From: Sphingorhabdus sp. | GTDB lineage: Bacteria; Pseudomonadota; Alphaproteobacteria; Sphingomonadales; Sphingomonadaceae | Length of the DNA stretch: 64,000 bases | Reading direction: 5' to 3' | NCBI GenBank assembly: GCA_028279555.1 | Contig: JANQNO010000008.1 | Coordinates: 248,001 to 312,000, forward strand | Shown here: positions 16,880-26,131 of the stretch, piece after piece | Layout: each line of letters opens with the position of its first letter | Position numbering within the stretch: the first letter of the stretch is position 1 | The notes under the pieces: model-generated | Seen by the model: only the letters and a program-made list of their open reading frames with translations | Databases searched by the model: none | What the model was told of the DNA's origin: nothing | Translations under genes and position numbers: made by a program

Positions 16880-18120
16880 ACCGGCAATCCTTTCAACAGT
16901 TTCGGCAGATCGCCGCTCTCGCCGCGTGCTTCGGCCATGAAGAAATCTTTGACCGGCGGCGCGCTCTGGATCAGGTTCATCCCGAAGCGCCTGACAGCAG
17001 AGGCGGTTTTGCCGGGCACCGAATAGATGCGGTTGAGCGTGTCAGTCGCCATCGCCACCGCCAGCGTGTCGACGCTGCGCCAGCGGGCATAGCGTTCCAA
17101 TAGCTGCGCATCGCCGGGTTCTAGCCCCAGCCGCGCGCCATCGACAAGCACTTCGGTCAAGGCAGCAACATCGCGCAGGCCGAGGTTGAGCCCCTGTCCG
17201 GCTATCGGGTGGATACCATGCGCACTGTCGCCGACGAGCACCAAACGCTTGTCAGTGATCTGCGCAGCATGATGGAAGCCCAGCGGATAGGTGGACAGCG
17301 GTGCCGCCATCTCGACCCTGCCAAGGCTGCCTCCCATTGCTTTTTCCAGCTCTGCGCAAAAGGCGCGATCCGAGAGCTTCAAATAGGCCGGAGCATCTTC
17401 ACGCGCCTGCGACCAGACTATTGCCGATCGATGCCTGCCATCAAGGTCGAGCATGGGCAGAACGGCAAATGGGCCTGTTTCATAGAAAATCTCATAAGCA
17501 ACATTGTTATGAGGTCGTTCATGGAAAATAGCGCCGACAATCGCGCTGTGATCATATTGCCAGCTCACGGTGCGAATGCCGGCCTCTTCACGGGTAATGC
17601 TGCGGCGCCCTTCGGCCGCGACTAGCAGCTGGCCCTGCAATGTGCTTCCGCTCGAAAGCGTAACAGCAACCCCAGCGTCGCTGCGGTGCTTCTCCGCAAT
17701 ATCGACCGGCATATGCAGTGAAATCAATTGATGCGCCTTGGCAGCGCCATAGAGCGATTGCCGGAGCAGCCGGTTTTCGAACATCTGCCCAAGAAAGCCG
17801 TCATCCTCTTCAGGAACGAAATCGAGCGCGCCAGGCTTGAGCTGATCGCTCACCCAGATTTGCGCAATCGGGCAGCCTTTTCCTTCCAGAGTCTTATCCA
17901 GACCAATCGCCTGAAACATGGCGTAGCTGGTCGAAGAAATGGCCGAGGTCCGCCCATCGAAGCCCGCTGCCATCATTGCTTCCGGGTCAGCGCGATCGAT
18001 GACATGGCTGGAAATGCCATGCATCGCGAGCGCCAATGCCTGCGTCAGGCCTATAAGCCCGCCGCCAATGATGATGATATCGCGATTCTGACTCTGCATC
18101 TTGCCTTGAATAGTCGGCAT
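16876..18120 (-). CDS. UbiH/UbiF/VisC-family FAD-dependent hydroxylase (ubiquinone biosynthesis)
   Basis: The 414-residue flavoprotein monooxygenase starts with an FAD dinucleotide-binding motif (DIIIIGGGLIGLTQALALA). It has the family's DGRTSAIS segment (about residues 55-62) and the second FAD motif LVLVGDSAHGIHPIAGQGLNLGLRD (about 285-310). These are the signatures of UbiH, UbiF and UbiI/VisC, which hydroxylate the ubiquinone ring. Which ring position is used cannot be decided here. The ATG at 18120 is taken as start; 18099 (MQSQNRD) is an alternative. It is followed with 4-nt overlap by a small lipoprotein gene and is divergent from ftsK. Confidence 0.88.
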   Translation of the reverse strand: MPTIQGKMQSQNRDIIIIGGGLIGLTQALALAMHGISSHVIDRADPEAMMAAGFDGRTSAISSTSYAMFQAIGLDKTLEGKGCPIAQIWVSDQLKPGALDFVPEEDDGFLGQMFENRLLRQSLYGAAKAHQLISLHMPVDIAEKHRSDAGVAVTLSSGSTLQGQLLVAAEGRRSITREEAGIRTVSWQYDHSAIVGAIFHERPHNNVAYEIFYETGPFAVLPMLDLDGRHRSAIVWSQAREDAPAYLKLSDRAFCAELEKAMGGSLGRVEMAAPLSTYPLGFHHAAQITDKRLVLVGDSAHGIHPIAGQGLNLGLRDVAALTEVLVDGARLGLEPGDAQLLERYARWRSVDTLAVAMATDTLNRIYSVPGKTASAVRRFGMNLIQSAPPVKDFFMAEARGESGDLPKLLKGLPV

Positions 18121-18274
18121 AATACCGCTTGTCAGCCCAAAGCGCGTTGCAAATTGCGAATTGGCGATTCAGGGTCAGGTGTTGCATAAATATAATACAC
18201 CGACTCTTGACGCGGAGTCCCGGATTCCTCATTGTGCATCGAAACGCGGCAGAAGCGGGGTTAGGGCAAGAAAA

Positions 18275-20584
18275 ATGGCGACCAGAGCGCCAAAATCATC
18301 GCAGACCGGATGGCGCGAAATGATGCGGCTGTCGATCCTGCGCAGCGGCGCACTGATCGGTGCAGTCATCCTTGGCCTTTTCGCGCTGTTCTACACCATT
18401 TCCCTGCTGAGCTATTCGCCGGCAGATCAGGCCTTCAACACCGCCGCCGAAGGTGTTTCGCAAAACTGGATGGGCCAGGCCGGTGCCTATATCGGCGATG
18501 CGGCGCTGTTTCTATTCGGGTTGCCGGCGATCCTGCTTCTTCCGCTCATGCTCGTGCTTACACGGCGGCTTTGGCGCGATATTCCACAACCCCGCTGGAA
18601 ACGGCAGACCCTGGTCTGCATTGTCGGCATTTTGCTGACGGGCTTCGGCCTCGCTTTCTGGCAGCAAGGCAACGACAACGGCCTTCCGGCTGGATGGGGC
18701 GGGATCGTTTCCCTGTTGCTGAACAATGGTGCGAACGCACTTTCGGCGACGCTCGAGAGCGGATGGCAGAGCTTTGTCAATTTCATGTTGATTGCTGCAA
18801 GCATAATTGGCGGATTGTTCCTCGTAGTGCGATCTCTGGAGCTGGACAGGCCGCTATTGCGCATTCCCGCCGTCAAGTTGCCTATCCCGCTGCGCAAATC
18901 CGGTGGCAATGATACCGCATCTGGCGCACAGGCCGACGCCCAAAATGACGAAGAACCCGCTCCGCGAAAAATTGTCGAACCGTCAAAGCGCAAAGCGCCA
19001 AAGATTGCCGACCGCAAGCTGGCACCCAAAAAGGCCGCCTTTTCAACAGGCGCGAGGCAAGGTGACTTTTTCGGAAGCTATGCCCTGCCCTCGATCGAGC
19101 TGCTCGATACCGTTCCTGAAAACAACGCGCCGCAGCTCGATAAAGCAGCTTTGGAGGCTAACGCCCGATTGCTCGAATCGGTACTGGACGACTTTCATGT
19201 GAAGGGCGAAATCACGGCGGTCAGGCCGGGACCCGTCGTCACCATGTATGAGCTTGAACCCGCCGCCGGCATCAAGGCAAGCCGCGTCATCCAGCTTGCC
19301 GAAGACATCGCGCGTAACATGTCGGCTCTATCGGCCCGGGTTTCGACCATTCCGGGCCGTACCGTGATGGGTATCGAGCTGCCAAATCATGATCGCGAAA
19401 TGATCTCGCTCAACGAAATGATCGCATCTGATACTTTCGCCGAGCAAAAAAGCGCGCTTCCCATCATTCTGGGGAAGAATATTCAGGGCGATCCGGTAAT
19501 CGCCGATCTCGCGCCCATGCCGCATCTGCTGGTCGCCGGCACCACAGGATCGGGCAAATCAGTTGGCCTCAACAGCATGATACTGTCGCTACTTTACAGG
19601 CTGACACCGGACCAGTGCCGCCTGATCATGATCGATCCAAAGATGCTGGAATTGTCGATTTATGACGACATCCCCCATCTGCTATCGCCAGTTGTCACCG
19701 AGCCTGCCAAGGCGGTTCGTTCGCTCAAATGGGCGGTTGAGCAAATGGAAGAGCGCTACCGGATGATGAGCTCGCTTTCGGTGCGCAATCTGGCGAACTT
19801 CAATGAAAAGGTTCGCGCCGCCAAAGCCAAGGGCAAACCGCTGGGCCGAAAGGTGCAGGTCGGCTATGACCCGATGACCGGCCAGCCCGAATATGCCGAA
19901 GAGAGCCTCGAATATGAGCCCATGCCGCAAATCGTTATTGTCGTTGACGAACTCGCCGACCTGATGATGACCGCAGGCAAGGAAGTCGAATTTCTGATCC
20001 AGCGGCTGGCGCAGAAGGCGCGTGCTGCCGGCATTCACCTGATTATGGCAACACAGAGACCGTCGGTGGATGTCATAACCGGTGTGATCAAGGCAAACTT
20101 GCCCACGCGCATTTCTTTCCATGTGACCAGCAAAATCGACAGCCGCACTATTCTGGGCGAGCAGGGCGCGGAGCAACTGCTTGGCAAGGGCGACATGCTG
20201 TATATGGCCGGCGGCAAGGGGCTGACGCGTATCCACGGTCCCTTTGTCAGCGATGACGAAGTTCGGCGTGTTGCGGATCATTGGCGCGAACAGGGCCAGC
20301 CGGAATATATCCAGGCTGTCACAGAGGAACCCGAAGACGGCGGTTTTGCGCTGGAAGGCATGCCCGGTGGCGGCAATCCGGAAGATGAGCAATATCGCAA
20401 GGCTTGCCAGGTTGTCATCGAAAGTCAGAAAGCCTCGACCAGCTGGATTCAAAGGCAATTGCGGATTGGCTATAACAGCGCGGCACGGCTGATCGACCGG
20501 ATGGAAGAAGACGGTATCGTGACGCCGCCCAACCATATCGGTCGGCGCGAAGTTTTGCGTGATCGCAATGGCGATCCGCTCTAG
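18275..20584 (+). CDS. ftsK: DNA translocase FtsK
   Basis: The 769-residue protein has four N-terminal membrane helices (about residues 20-185) and a short linker. The RecA-like motor follows, with the alpha domain (QLDKAALEANARLLESVLDDF), Walker A GTTGSGKS (about 422-429), Walker B IVIVVDELADLMM, and a C-terminal winged-helix gamma domain (STSWIQRQLRIGYNSAARLIDRME). FtsK couples chromosome-dimer resolution to septation. The linker is short (about 130 residues), as in many alphaproteobacteria. The frame is open from 18161, but the ATG at 18275 fits the membrane topology. It is followed by lolA and xthA. Confidence 0.95.
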   Translation: MATRAPKSSQTGWREMMRLSILRSGALIGAVILGLFALFYTISLLSYSPADQAFNTAAEGVSQNWMGQAGAYIGDAALFLFGLPAILLLPLMLVLTRRLWRDIPQPRWKRQTLVCIVGILLTGFGLAFWQQGNDNGLPAGWGGIVSLLLNNGANALSATLESGWQSFVNFMLIAASIIGGLFLVVRSLELDRPLLRIPAVKLPIPLRKSGGNDTASGAQADAQNDEEPAPRKIVEPSKRKAPKIADRKLAPKKAAFSTGARQGDFFGSYALPSIELLDTVPENNAPQLDKAALEANARLLESVLDDFHVKGEITAVRPGPVVTMYELEPAAGIKASRVIQLAEDIARNMSALSARVSTIPGRTVMGIELPNHDREMISLNEMIASDTFAEQKSALPIILGKNIQGDPVIADLAPMPHLLVAGTTGSGKSVGLNSMILSLLYRLTPDQCRLIMIDPKMLELSIYDDIPHLLSPVVTEPAKAVRSLKWAVEQMEERYRMMSSLSVRNLANFNEKVRAAKAKGKPLGRKVQVGYDPMTGQPEYAEESLEYEPMPQIVIVVDELADLMMTAGKEVEFLIQRLAQKARAAGIHLIMATQRPSVDVITGVIKANLPTRISFHVTSKIDSRTILGEQGAEQLLGKGDMLYMAGGKGLTRIHGPFVSDDEVRRVADHWREQGQPEYIQAVTEEPEDGGFALEGMPGGGNPEDEQYRKACQVVIESQKASTSWIQRQLRIGYNSAARLIDRMEEDGIVTPPNHIGRREVLRDRNGDPL

Positions 20585-20694
20585 CCAACGCGCCAGGCGA
20601 ATATTATATGCCTTCGGTGAATATGCGGTTCAGCAAATATTCAATGCGTTACCGGTAGCTGGAACCCCGAACAGATTTGAAGGAAATGATGCAA

Positions 20695-21312
20695 ATGAAC
20701 AGGTATTTGGCTTCCGCTCTGGCCGCACCGATAGTGCTGTTTGCGACTGCGCCAACATCCGCGCAGAAGGCCGATCCGCTGGCCCAGGTTGCCAGCCATA
20801 TGCAAGCGGTCAAGACTATGACGGCAACCTTCACCCAGACCAATCGCGCGGGAAAATCGGTGACCGGCAAGCTGCTGCTCAAACGGCCCGGTCATATCCG
20901 CTTTCAATATCAAAAGGGCGTGCCCCTGCTTATCGTCGCGGATGGCCGCGCGCTGACCATGATCGACTATGAAGTCAGGCAGGTGCAACGCTGGCCGATC
21001 AAGAACAGCCCGATGACTGCGCTACTCGATCCCGGCCGTGATCTTTCAAAATACGGCAAGCTGCAGCCGACGACGAACAAGAATGTCATCAGCGTAAGGG
21101 TCAAAGACCCCAAGCGTCCGGAATATGGCACAATGACGCTAATATTCATCAGGAAGCCTGGGGCACCTGGCGGACTGACACTAAACGGCTGGGTCGCTCT
21201 CGACAGCAAAAACAATCGCACCACTGTCCGACTCGCGAATGTGAAATTCAATACACCCATCGCAAATTCGCAATTCCGCTGGAAAGACCCGCGTCCGAAA
21301 CGCCGGAGATAG
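20695..21312 (+). CDS. lolA: Outer-membrane lipoprotein carrier protein LolA
   Basis: The roughly 205-residue precursor has a cleavable signal peptide (MNRYLASALAAPIVLFATAPTSA) and the LolA fold: VKTMTATFTQTNRAGKSVTGKLLLKRPGHIRFQYQ and the hydrophobic-pocket strands through LTLNGWVALDSKNN. LolA shuttles lipoproteins from LolCDE across the periplasm. Three ATGs (20686, 20689, 20695) follow an AAGGA; 20695 gives a 10-nt spacing and the cleanest signal peptide, and 20689 is possible. It lies 110 bp after ftsK, a common alphaproteobacterial order. The very basic C-terminus (RPKRRR) is typical of sphingomonad versions. Confidence 0.9.
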   Translation: MNRYLASALAAPIVLFATAPTSAQKADPLAQVASHMQAVKTMTATFTQTNRAGKSVTGKLLLKRPGHIRFQYQKGVPLLIVADGRALTMIDYEVRQVQRWPIKNSPMTALLDPGRDLSKYGKLQPTTNKNVISVRVKDPKRPEYGTMTLIFIRKPGAPGGLTLNGWVALDSKNNRTTVRLANVKFNTPIANSQFRWKDPRPKRRR

Positions 21313-21611
21313 TGCTTTACAAGCAGTTAATCTCGACGAACCGATATTCTGCACCGACCAGATGCCTTCCTGAACGTAGCTGTTAATCTGCGGGACAGGT
21401 TGCAAGGAGTAATTTGTAAATATCGAAAGTCGGCAGTTTGTGTGGTTTTCCCCCTGTTGCCCATGACGAGACGCTGGCTTTTCGATATCGCGTGACGAAC
21501 GCAAGCTTGGCCCTCATCCCAAATGCCCCCGGGATGGGGGCTTTGCTATTCCGGGCCGAATAATATCTGGCCACTTGCTCTTGCTCCAGCCTGTGCCTAA
21601 GCAACCAAGCC
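21313..21611. other. Gene-free spacer lolA-xthA with a GC-rich hairpin
   Basis: No reading frame here looks coding. At 21525-21541 a strong hairpin (GCCCCC-GGGAT-GGGGGC) is preceded by AAAT and followed by TTTG. It could be a weak terminator for lolA or the end of a small RNA. The rest shows no repeat or tRNA-like fold that I can recognise. Confidence 0.4.
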
Positions 21612-22406
21612 ATGCCACAAACGCTCAGGATCGCTTCATGGAATATCAACTCGGTTCGCGCCAGGACGGCAATCGTCGAACGATTTCTGCGTGAGGAAGC
21701 GCCGGATATTCTGTGCCTACAGGAAACCAAGGTTGCCGATGATATCTTCCCCGAAGGCGTTTTCCGGCAGCTGGGCTACAACCATATCGTCATCAACGGG
21801 CAGCCGGCCTACCACGGTGTGGCCACGATCAGCCGGGTGCCGGTGCACGAGCGCAATGTCAGGGACTGGCAGGCCAACGGAGAAGCGCGCCATGTTGCCG
21901 TCAGACTCGACAATGGCGTCGAGCTCAACAATGTCTATATCCCTGCGGGCGGAGACATTCCCGACCGCGACGAGAATCCCAAATTCGGCCAGAAGCTGGA
22001 TTTTCTCACGCGTATGACCGAATGGTCGGGCGACGTTGCGGAGAAAACGATTTTGACAGGTGATTTCAACGTTGCTCCGCTTGAGCAGGATGTCTGGAGC
22101 CACAAGCAGCTGCTCAAGGTGGTGAGCCACACGCCAATCGAATGCGAGCATCTGGACCGGCTTCAGAAGGCGTCGGGATGGGTCGACCTGGCTCGCCAAT
22201 TCATCGACCCGGAAGAAAAGCTATATACCTGGTGGAGCTACCGCGCGCGCGATTGGGAGGCATCGGATCGCGGCAGGCGGCTCGATCATATGTGGGTTAC
22301 GCCCGACCTAAAGGACAAAGCCGTATCGCATAGGGTCCACCGCGACTGCCGCGGCTGGACCAAACCATCGGACCATGTGCCGATCGTAACGGAATTCGCT
22401 TTTTGA
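21612..22406 (+). CDS. xthA: Exodeoxyribonuclease III
   Basis: The 264-residue enzyme belongs to the ExoIII/APE endonuclease-exonuclease-phosphatase family. Motifs are SWNINSVRAR, catalytic Glu in LCLQETK, YHGVATIS, the LTGDFNVAP metal site, RRLDHMWVTP and the final SDHVPIV with catalytic His. It acts in base excision repair as an AP endonuclease and 3'-5' exonuclease. The stop overlaps the ribA start by 4 nt, so the two are coupled. Length and motif order are those of bacterial XthA. Confidence 0.95.
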   Translation: MPQTLRIASWNINSVRARTAIVERFLREEAPDILCLQETKVADDIFPEGVFRQLGYNHIVINGQPAYHGVATISRVPVHERNVRDWQANGEARHVAVRLDNGVELNNVYIPAGGDIPDRDENPKFGQKLDFLTRMTEWSGDVAEKTILTGDFNVAPLEQDVWSHKQLLKVVSHTPIECEHLDRLQKASGWVDLARQFIDPEEKLYTWWSYRARDWEASDRGRRLDHMWVTPDLKDKAVSHRVHRDCRGWTKPSDHVPIVTEFAF

Positions 22407-23455
22407 ACGAGATGATCGCAGCCGCCCGCCGCGCGGCGCGCGCCATAGACGCGCTGCGCCGAGGATGGAGCATCACCATAAAGGGTGAAGCGGCAGCAAT
22501 GCATCTGCGTGCCATCGAAACAGCGATAGACTACGACGCGAGCGCAGTTCTGCTTTCGGCAAGCCGCGGTGCAACGCTTAAGCTTGTCAATCAACGAGCG
22601 GCTGCCAATATCGCTCACCCTGTTATGATTGCCGCGCCAGAGGACCTCGATGGGGCGCTGGCGACCGCAATCGCTGACCCGGTTCTGGATCTGCGCCGCC
22701 CAATGAAGGGTCCTTTTTCGGCGCTGGAGCTACCAGACAGCGCTGCAGCAACTGCGGCGATGGAGCTGGCAAGACTGGCTGGTTTGCTCCCTGCCTTTCT
22801 GGTCCTTGATGAAGCCGAAGCAAACAGCATTGTCGTCACACCTGCCGATATTGCGGCCTTCCCACGGCCGGAATTGTTGCATATTGCCACACAAGCGAAA
22901 CTGCCGGTCGGTGTAAGCGAAGATGCGCAGATATTCGCGTTTCGCAGCGATGCCGACGCTGCCGATCACGTCGCCTTGATTGTCGGGCATCGAGATGAGA
23001 GCATTCCGGTTGTCAGGCTCCACAGCGAATGCCTGACGGGCGATATGTTGGGCAGCCTGAAATGCGATTGCGGTCCGCAATTGCATGAAGCACTCGCCCG
23101 GATGACCCAGGCAAGCTGGGGTATCTTGCTCTATCTGCGGCAGGAGGGGCGCGGAATTGGCCTCGTCAACAAGCTGCGCGCCTATGCCCTACAGGATCAG
23201 GGCTATGATACCGTCGATGCCAATACACGCTTGGGCTTTGCCGTCGATGCACGCAATTTCGGCATCGCCGCCAGAATGCTCGATTTACTGGGCGTCAAGG
23301 AACTCAAATTGCTCACCAACAATCCTGAAAAAGTCACTGGATTGGAAGCAGAGGGTGTCAAAGTGGTCGAGAGGTTACCGCTTAAAATTGCTGCCAACCC
23401 GCATAACGAGAAATATCTGGCGACCAAGAAAGACCGGACCGGGCACCAACTCTAG
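22403..23455 (+). CDS. ribA: GTP cyclohydrolase II
   Basis: The C-terminal 200 of 350 residues form GTP cyclohydrolase II. The zinc site is C-x10-C-x-C in HSECLTGDMLGSLKCDCGP, followed by the GTP-binding LRQEGRGIGLVNKLRAYALQDQG and DANTRLGF, and catalytic segments to LTNNPEKV. The enzyme opens GTP to start riboflavin synthesis. The N-terminal 150 residues are an extra domain found in alphaproteobacterial RibA, faintly like a degenerate DHBP-synthase half but without its catalytic motifs. The start is a TTG at 22403 overlapping the xthA stop; the ATG at 22412 is the alternative. Confidence 0.92.
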   Translation: MNEMIAAARRAARAIDALRRGWSITIKGEAAAMHLRAIETAIDYDASAVLLSASRGATLKLVNQRAAANIAHPVMIAAPEDLDGALATAIADPVLDLRRPMKGPFSALELPDSAAATAAMELARLAGLLPAFLVLDEAEANSIVVTPADIAAFPRPELLHIATQAKLPVGVSEDAQIFAFRSDADAADHVALIVGHRDESIPVVRLHSECLTGDMLGSLKCDCGPQLHEALARMTQASWGILLYLRQEGRGIGLVNKLRAYALQDQGYDTVDANTRLGFAVDARNFGIAARMLDLLGVKELKLLTNNPEKVTGLEAEGVKVVERLPLKIAANPHNEKYLATKKDRTGHQL

Positions 23456-23456
23456 T

Positions 23457-23471
23457 GCTTTGAGCCAAAGC
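23457..23471. terminator. Possible short hairpin terminator between ribA and PBP1A
   Basis: GCTTTG-AGC-CAAAGC lies between the two convergent stop codons and is followed by TTCT on the plus strand. It is short and lacks a long U-tract, so terminator activity is uncertain. Confidence 0.3.
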
Positions 23472-23473
23472 TT

Positions 23474-25576
23474 CTAATAGATTCCGCCATCTCCTGGCGG
23501 CGAAGCGCCCTTGTTTTTGGGCGGTGCAACGTCATCCGGCAATTGCGGTCTCACTTTGGGTTGCGTAGCGGAAGGCGGGCGGTCTTTGGGTTGCCGCCCC
23601 AGCGCCCTGTCGAGCCAATCCTGATCCAGCGTTTCGGGTTCGATAGCCGGCCCAATTCCGCCTTCTATGTCCGGCTCGCCCTCGATTGGCATGCCATTTT
23701 CATCGAGCAATAGCTCATCGCTGAGCAGCTCCTCCTCCTCGGTCAGGCTGAGCTCGCCATCCAGCCGCTCAGGAAAGGTCACGTCGGTTGCAAATTTCAC
23801 TATCGGCCGCTGTGCGGTAGCGATCTTCATAAAGGAAGCAAAAGCTCTGGCAGGTGCCCGCCCACCTTCCAACCCGCCGATGGGGCGGGCATCGTCTCGG
23901 CCAATCCAAACGCCCGTGGTCAGCCCGCTTGAGAAACCCAGAAACCAACCATCCTTGTTGCTGCTGGTGGTGCCCGTCTTGCCGGCAACTGGGCGCCCGA
24001 TCTGAGCCGCCCTGCCCGTCCCGGCCGAGACCGCACTTTGCATCAAATCGGTCATTCCCGCCGCAACATAGGGCTGCACCAGCTGCAGGCGTTTAGGCGG
24101 TTTCGCGCGGTAAATGACATCGCCGTCTATCGTCGTCACTTTGGTAATGCCATAGGGCATCAGGCTTTTACCGCCCGCCGCCACCTGTGCGAAAGCGCGC
24201 GTCATCTCGATAACCCGCGCTTCAGAGGTGCCAAGCACCATCGATGGACTGGTATTGACCGGAGTGGTAATTCCGAAGCGCCGCGCCATTGAGGCGATCG
24301 TGCTTGTCCCCAGCTCATTGCCGATCCTGGCGGCCACCGTGTTCTTGGAATAGGTAAAGGCAGTCCGCAGCGAAATTTCGCCGGCATAGCGCCCTCCGCT
24401 GTTGCGCGGTTGCCAGCCATCGATCTCGATCGGCTCATCATCGACGCGGTCATCCGGACGAAACCCGGCCTCCAGGGCGGTCAGATAGACAAACAGCTTG
24501 AAAGCGGATCCGGGCTGCCGAACCGCAGTAACGGCGCGGTTATAGTTGCTGGTCGCATAATCCGTACCACCAACCATGGCCCGAACGGCTCCGTCGCGGT
24601 CCAGTGAAACGAGCGCGCCTTGCGCCCCGCGCGGCGCGTGTGTCTGGATCGCAGCCACCGCTGCTCGCTGCATACCCAGATCCAGCGTTGTATAGATGTT
24701 GATCGGCTTTTCGCGCTCGTCGATGAGGACATCGAGTTGCGGCAAAGCCCAGTCGGTGAAATAGCGAACACTGTCCTGGCGGGGCTGAATCGACAATTTG
24801 ACCTCGGCAGGCCTGACCTGTGCCGCTTCTGCGGCGGTGATCATTCCCGCATCTTGCATGACTTCGACAACCACGCTTGCGCGTCCGAGCGCGGCCTGCG
24901 CATCGGCGGTCGGCGAATAGCGCGAAGGTGCTTTGACCAATCCAGCGATCACAGCCGATTCAGCGAGCGTCAATTCCTCTGCGCCATGGTCGAAGAATCG
25001 CCGTGATGCTGAATCGACGCCGAAGGCCCCGCCGCCGAAATAAACCTTATTCAGATAGAGCTCCAGGATCTGGTCTTTGGTCAGCCGCGTCTCCATCGCC
25101 ATCGCGAGAACCATCTCGCGAAGTTTCCGGCCAATTTCCTTGTTGTTGTTGAGATAAACATTTCGCACCAGCTGCTGCGTTATGGTCGACCCGCCCTCGG
25201 TCCAGCGCCCTTCCTTGAAACGCACATAAAATGCGCGGGCAACCCCGATCGGATCAACTCCGGGGTGATAGCGAAACCGCCGGTCCTCCACCGCAACCAT
25301 GGCATCTTTCATTTCCGAAGGAAGCTTGTCGAGCGGCAGCCAACGCCCAAAGCTTGGTCCCAACCGCTGGATCACTGTCCCGTCGGCAGCGCGCACCGTG
25401 ATCATCTGGCCGTTGGGCGATTTTTTCAGATCGGAAAAGCTGTCAATTTCATTTCTGGCTATGGCAACAAAGACAGCGACGATGATCAGGCCCAAAATGG
25501 CGAGCAACAGGCCCAGCTTGAAGAGCCGCCAGAACCAAAGACCGAACTTGCCCGACGCGGTTGATGCTTTTGCCAT
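23474..25576 (-). CDS. Bifunctional penicillin-binding protein 1A (glycosyltransferase/transpeptidase)
   Basis: The 700-residue class A PBP has a cytoplasmic tail and one membrane helix (about 18-40). The glycosyltransferase 51 domain follows, with VAVEDRRFRYHPGVDPIGVARA (catalytic Glu97) and GGSTITQQLVRN. The penicillin-binding transpeptidase domain has SxxK in PGSAFKLF, SKN in TYSKNTVAA and KTGT in AGKTGTTSSNKDGWF. It polymerises and cross-links peptidoglycan in the periplasm. The final 80 residues are Pro/Glu-rich and likely disordered. It is shorter than E. coli PBP1A and lacks an obvious OB insertion, like other sphingomonad PBP1A proteins. It is convergent with ribA. Confidence 0.93.
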   Translation of the reverse strand: MAKASTASGKFGLWFWRLFKLGLLLAILGLIIVAVFVAIARNEIDSFSDLKKSPNGQMITVRAADGTVIQRLGPSFGRWLPLDKLPSEMKDAMVAVEDRRFRYHPGVDPIGVARAFYVRFKEGRWTEGGSTITQQLVRNVYLNNNKEIGRKLREMVLAMAMETRLTKDQILELYLNKVYFGGGAFGVDSASRRFFDHGAEELTLAESAVIAGLVKAPSRYSPTADAQAALGRASVVVEVMQDAGMITAAEAAQVRPAEVKLSIQPRQDSVRYFTDWALPQLDVLIDEREKPINIYTTLDLGMQRAAVAAIQTHAPRGAQGALVSLDRDGAVRAMVGGTDYATSNYNRAVTAVRQPGSAFKLFVYLTALEAGFRPDDRVDDEPIEIDGWQPRNSGGRYAGEISLRTAFTYSKNTVAARIGNELGTSTIASMARRFGITTPVNTSPSMVLGTSEARVIEMTRAFAQVAAGGKSLMPYGITKVTTIDGDVIYRAKPPKRLQLVQPYVAAGMTDLMQSAVSAGTGRAAQIGRPVAGKTGTTSSNKDGWFLGFSSGLTTGVWIGRDDARPIGGLEGGRAPARAFASFMKIATAQRPIVKFATDVTFPERLDGELSLTEEEELLSDELLLDENGMPIEGEPDIEGGIGPAIEPETLDQDWLDRALGRQPKDRPPSATQPKVRPQLPDDVAPPKNKGASPPGDGGIY

Positions 25577-25636
25577 GCATTGCCTTGTTATAACGTCAGC
25601 GAATCTGCCACAAGCCGAATTAATGCCGCTGCCGGC

Positions 25637-26038
25637 TCACCCGTCATCCGGCTCGAAATCGAGCGCGGCGCTATTGATGCAATAGCGCAATCCGCCTGCA
25701 TCGGATGGCCCGTCAGGGAAAACATGTCCCAAATGACCGTTGCATTTCGCGCAGCGCACCTCGGTGCGGATCATGCCATGCGATGTATCGCGATGTTCAT
25801 CGATTGCATGGATATTGGAAGGGGCAGTGAAACTTGGCCAACCGCAACCGCTGTCATATTTGCAATTTGATTCAAACAGTTCCGTTCCGCAGCCCGCACA
25901 GAAAAACCGGCCCTCGCGCTTTTCATCGGTCAGAATTCCCGTAAAGGCTCGCTCAGTTCCGGCTTCGCGCAGCACATGATACTGCATGTCATCCAGCTGT
26001 TTGCGCCATTCTTCGTCGCTTTTGGTAATCTTATCCAT
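25637..26038 (-). CDS. msrB: Peptide-methionine (R)-S-oxide reductase
   Basis: The 133-residue enzyme starts at the ATG at 26038 (MDKITKSDEEW). It has two zinc CxxC pairs (Cys47/50 and Cys96/99), the GCGWPSF substrate segment (64-70), and catalytic Cys120 in GLRYCINSAAL. It reduces methionine-R-sulfoxide in proteins with thioredoxin. The length is normal for a stand-alone cytoplasmic MsrB. It lies 60 bp upstream of the PBP1A gene on the same strand and is divergent from the DUF4402 gene. Confidence 0.94.
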   Translation of the reverse strand: MDKITKSDEEWRKQLDDMQYHVLREAGTERAFTGILTDEKREGRFFCAGCGTELFESNCKYDSGCGWPSFTAPSNIHAIDEHRDTSHGMIRTEVRCAKCNGHLGHVFPDGPSDAGGLRYCINSAALDFEPDDG

Positions 26039-26131
26039 AAGCTGAATCTGGGTTCCCCGCCGATCAGAAACAAGAGGTTGCACCCGCCGCCATTAACCGC
26101 GCCTTTACCATGGCAAGATGATAATGGCGCT

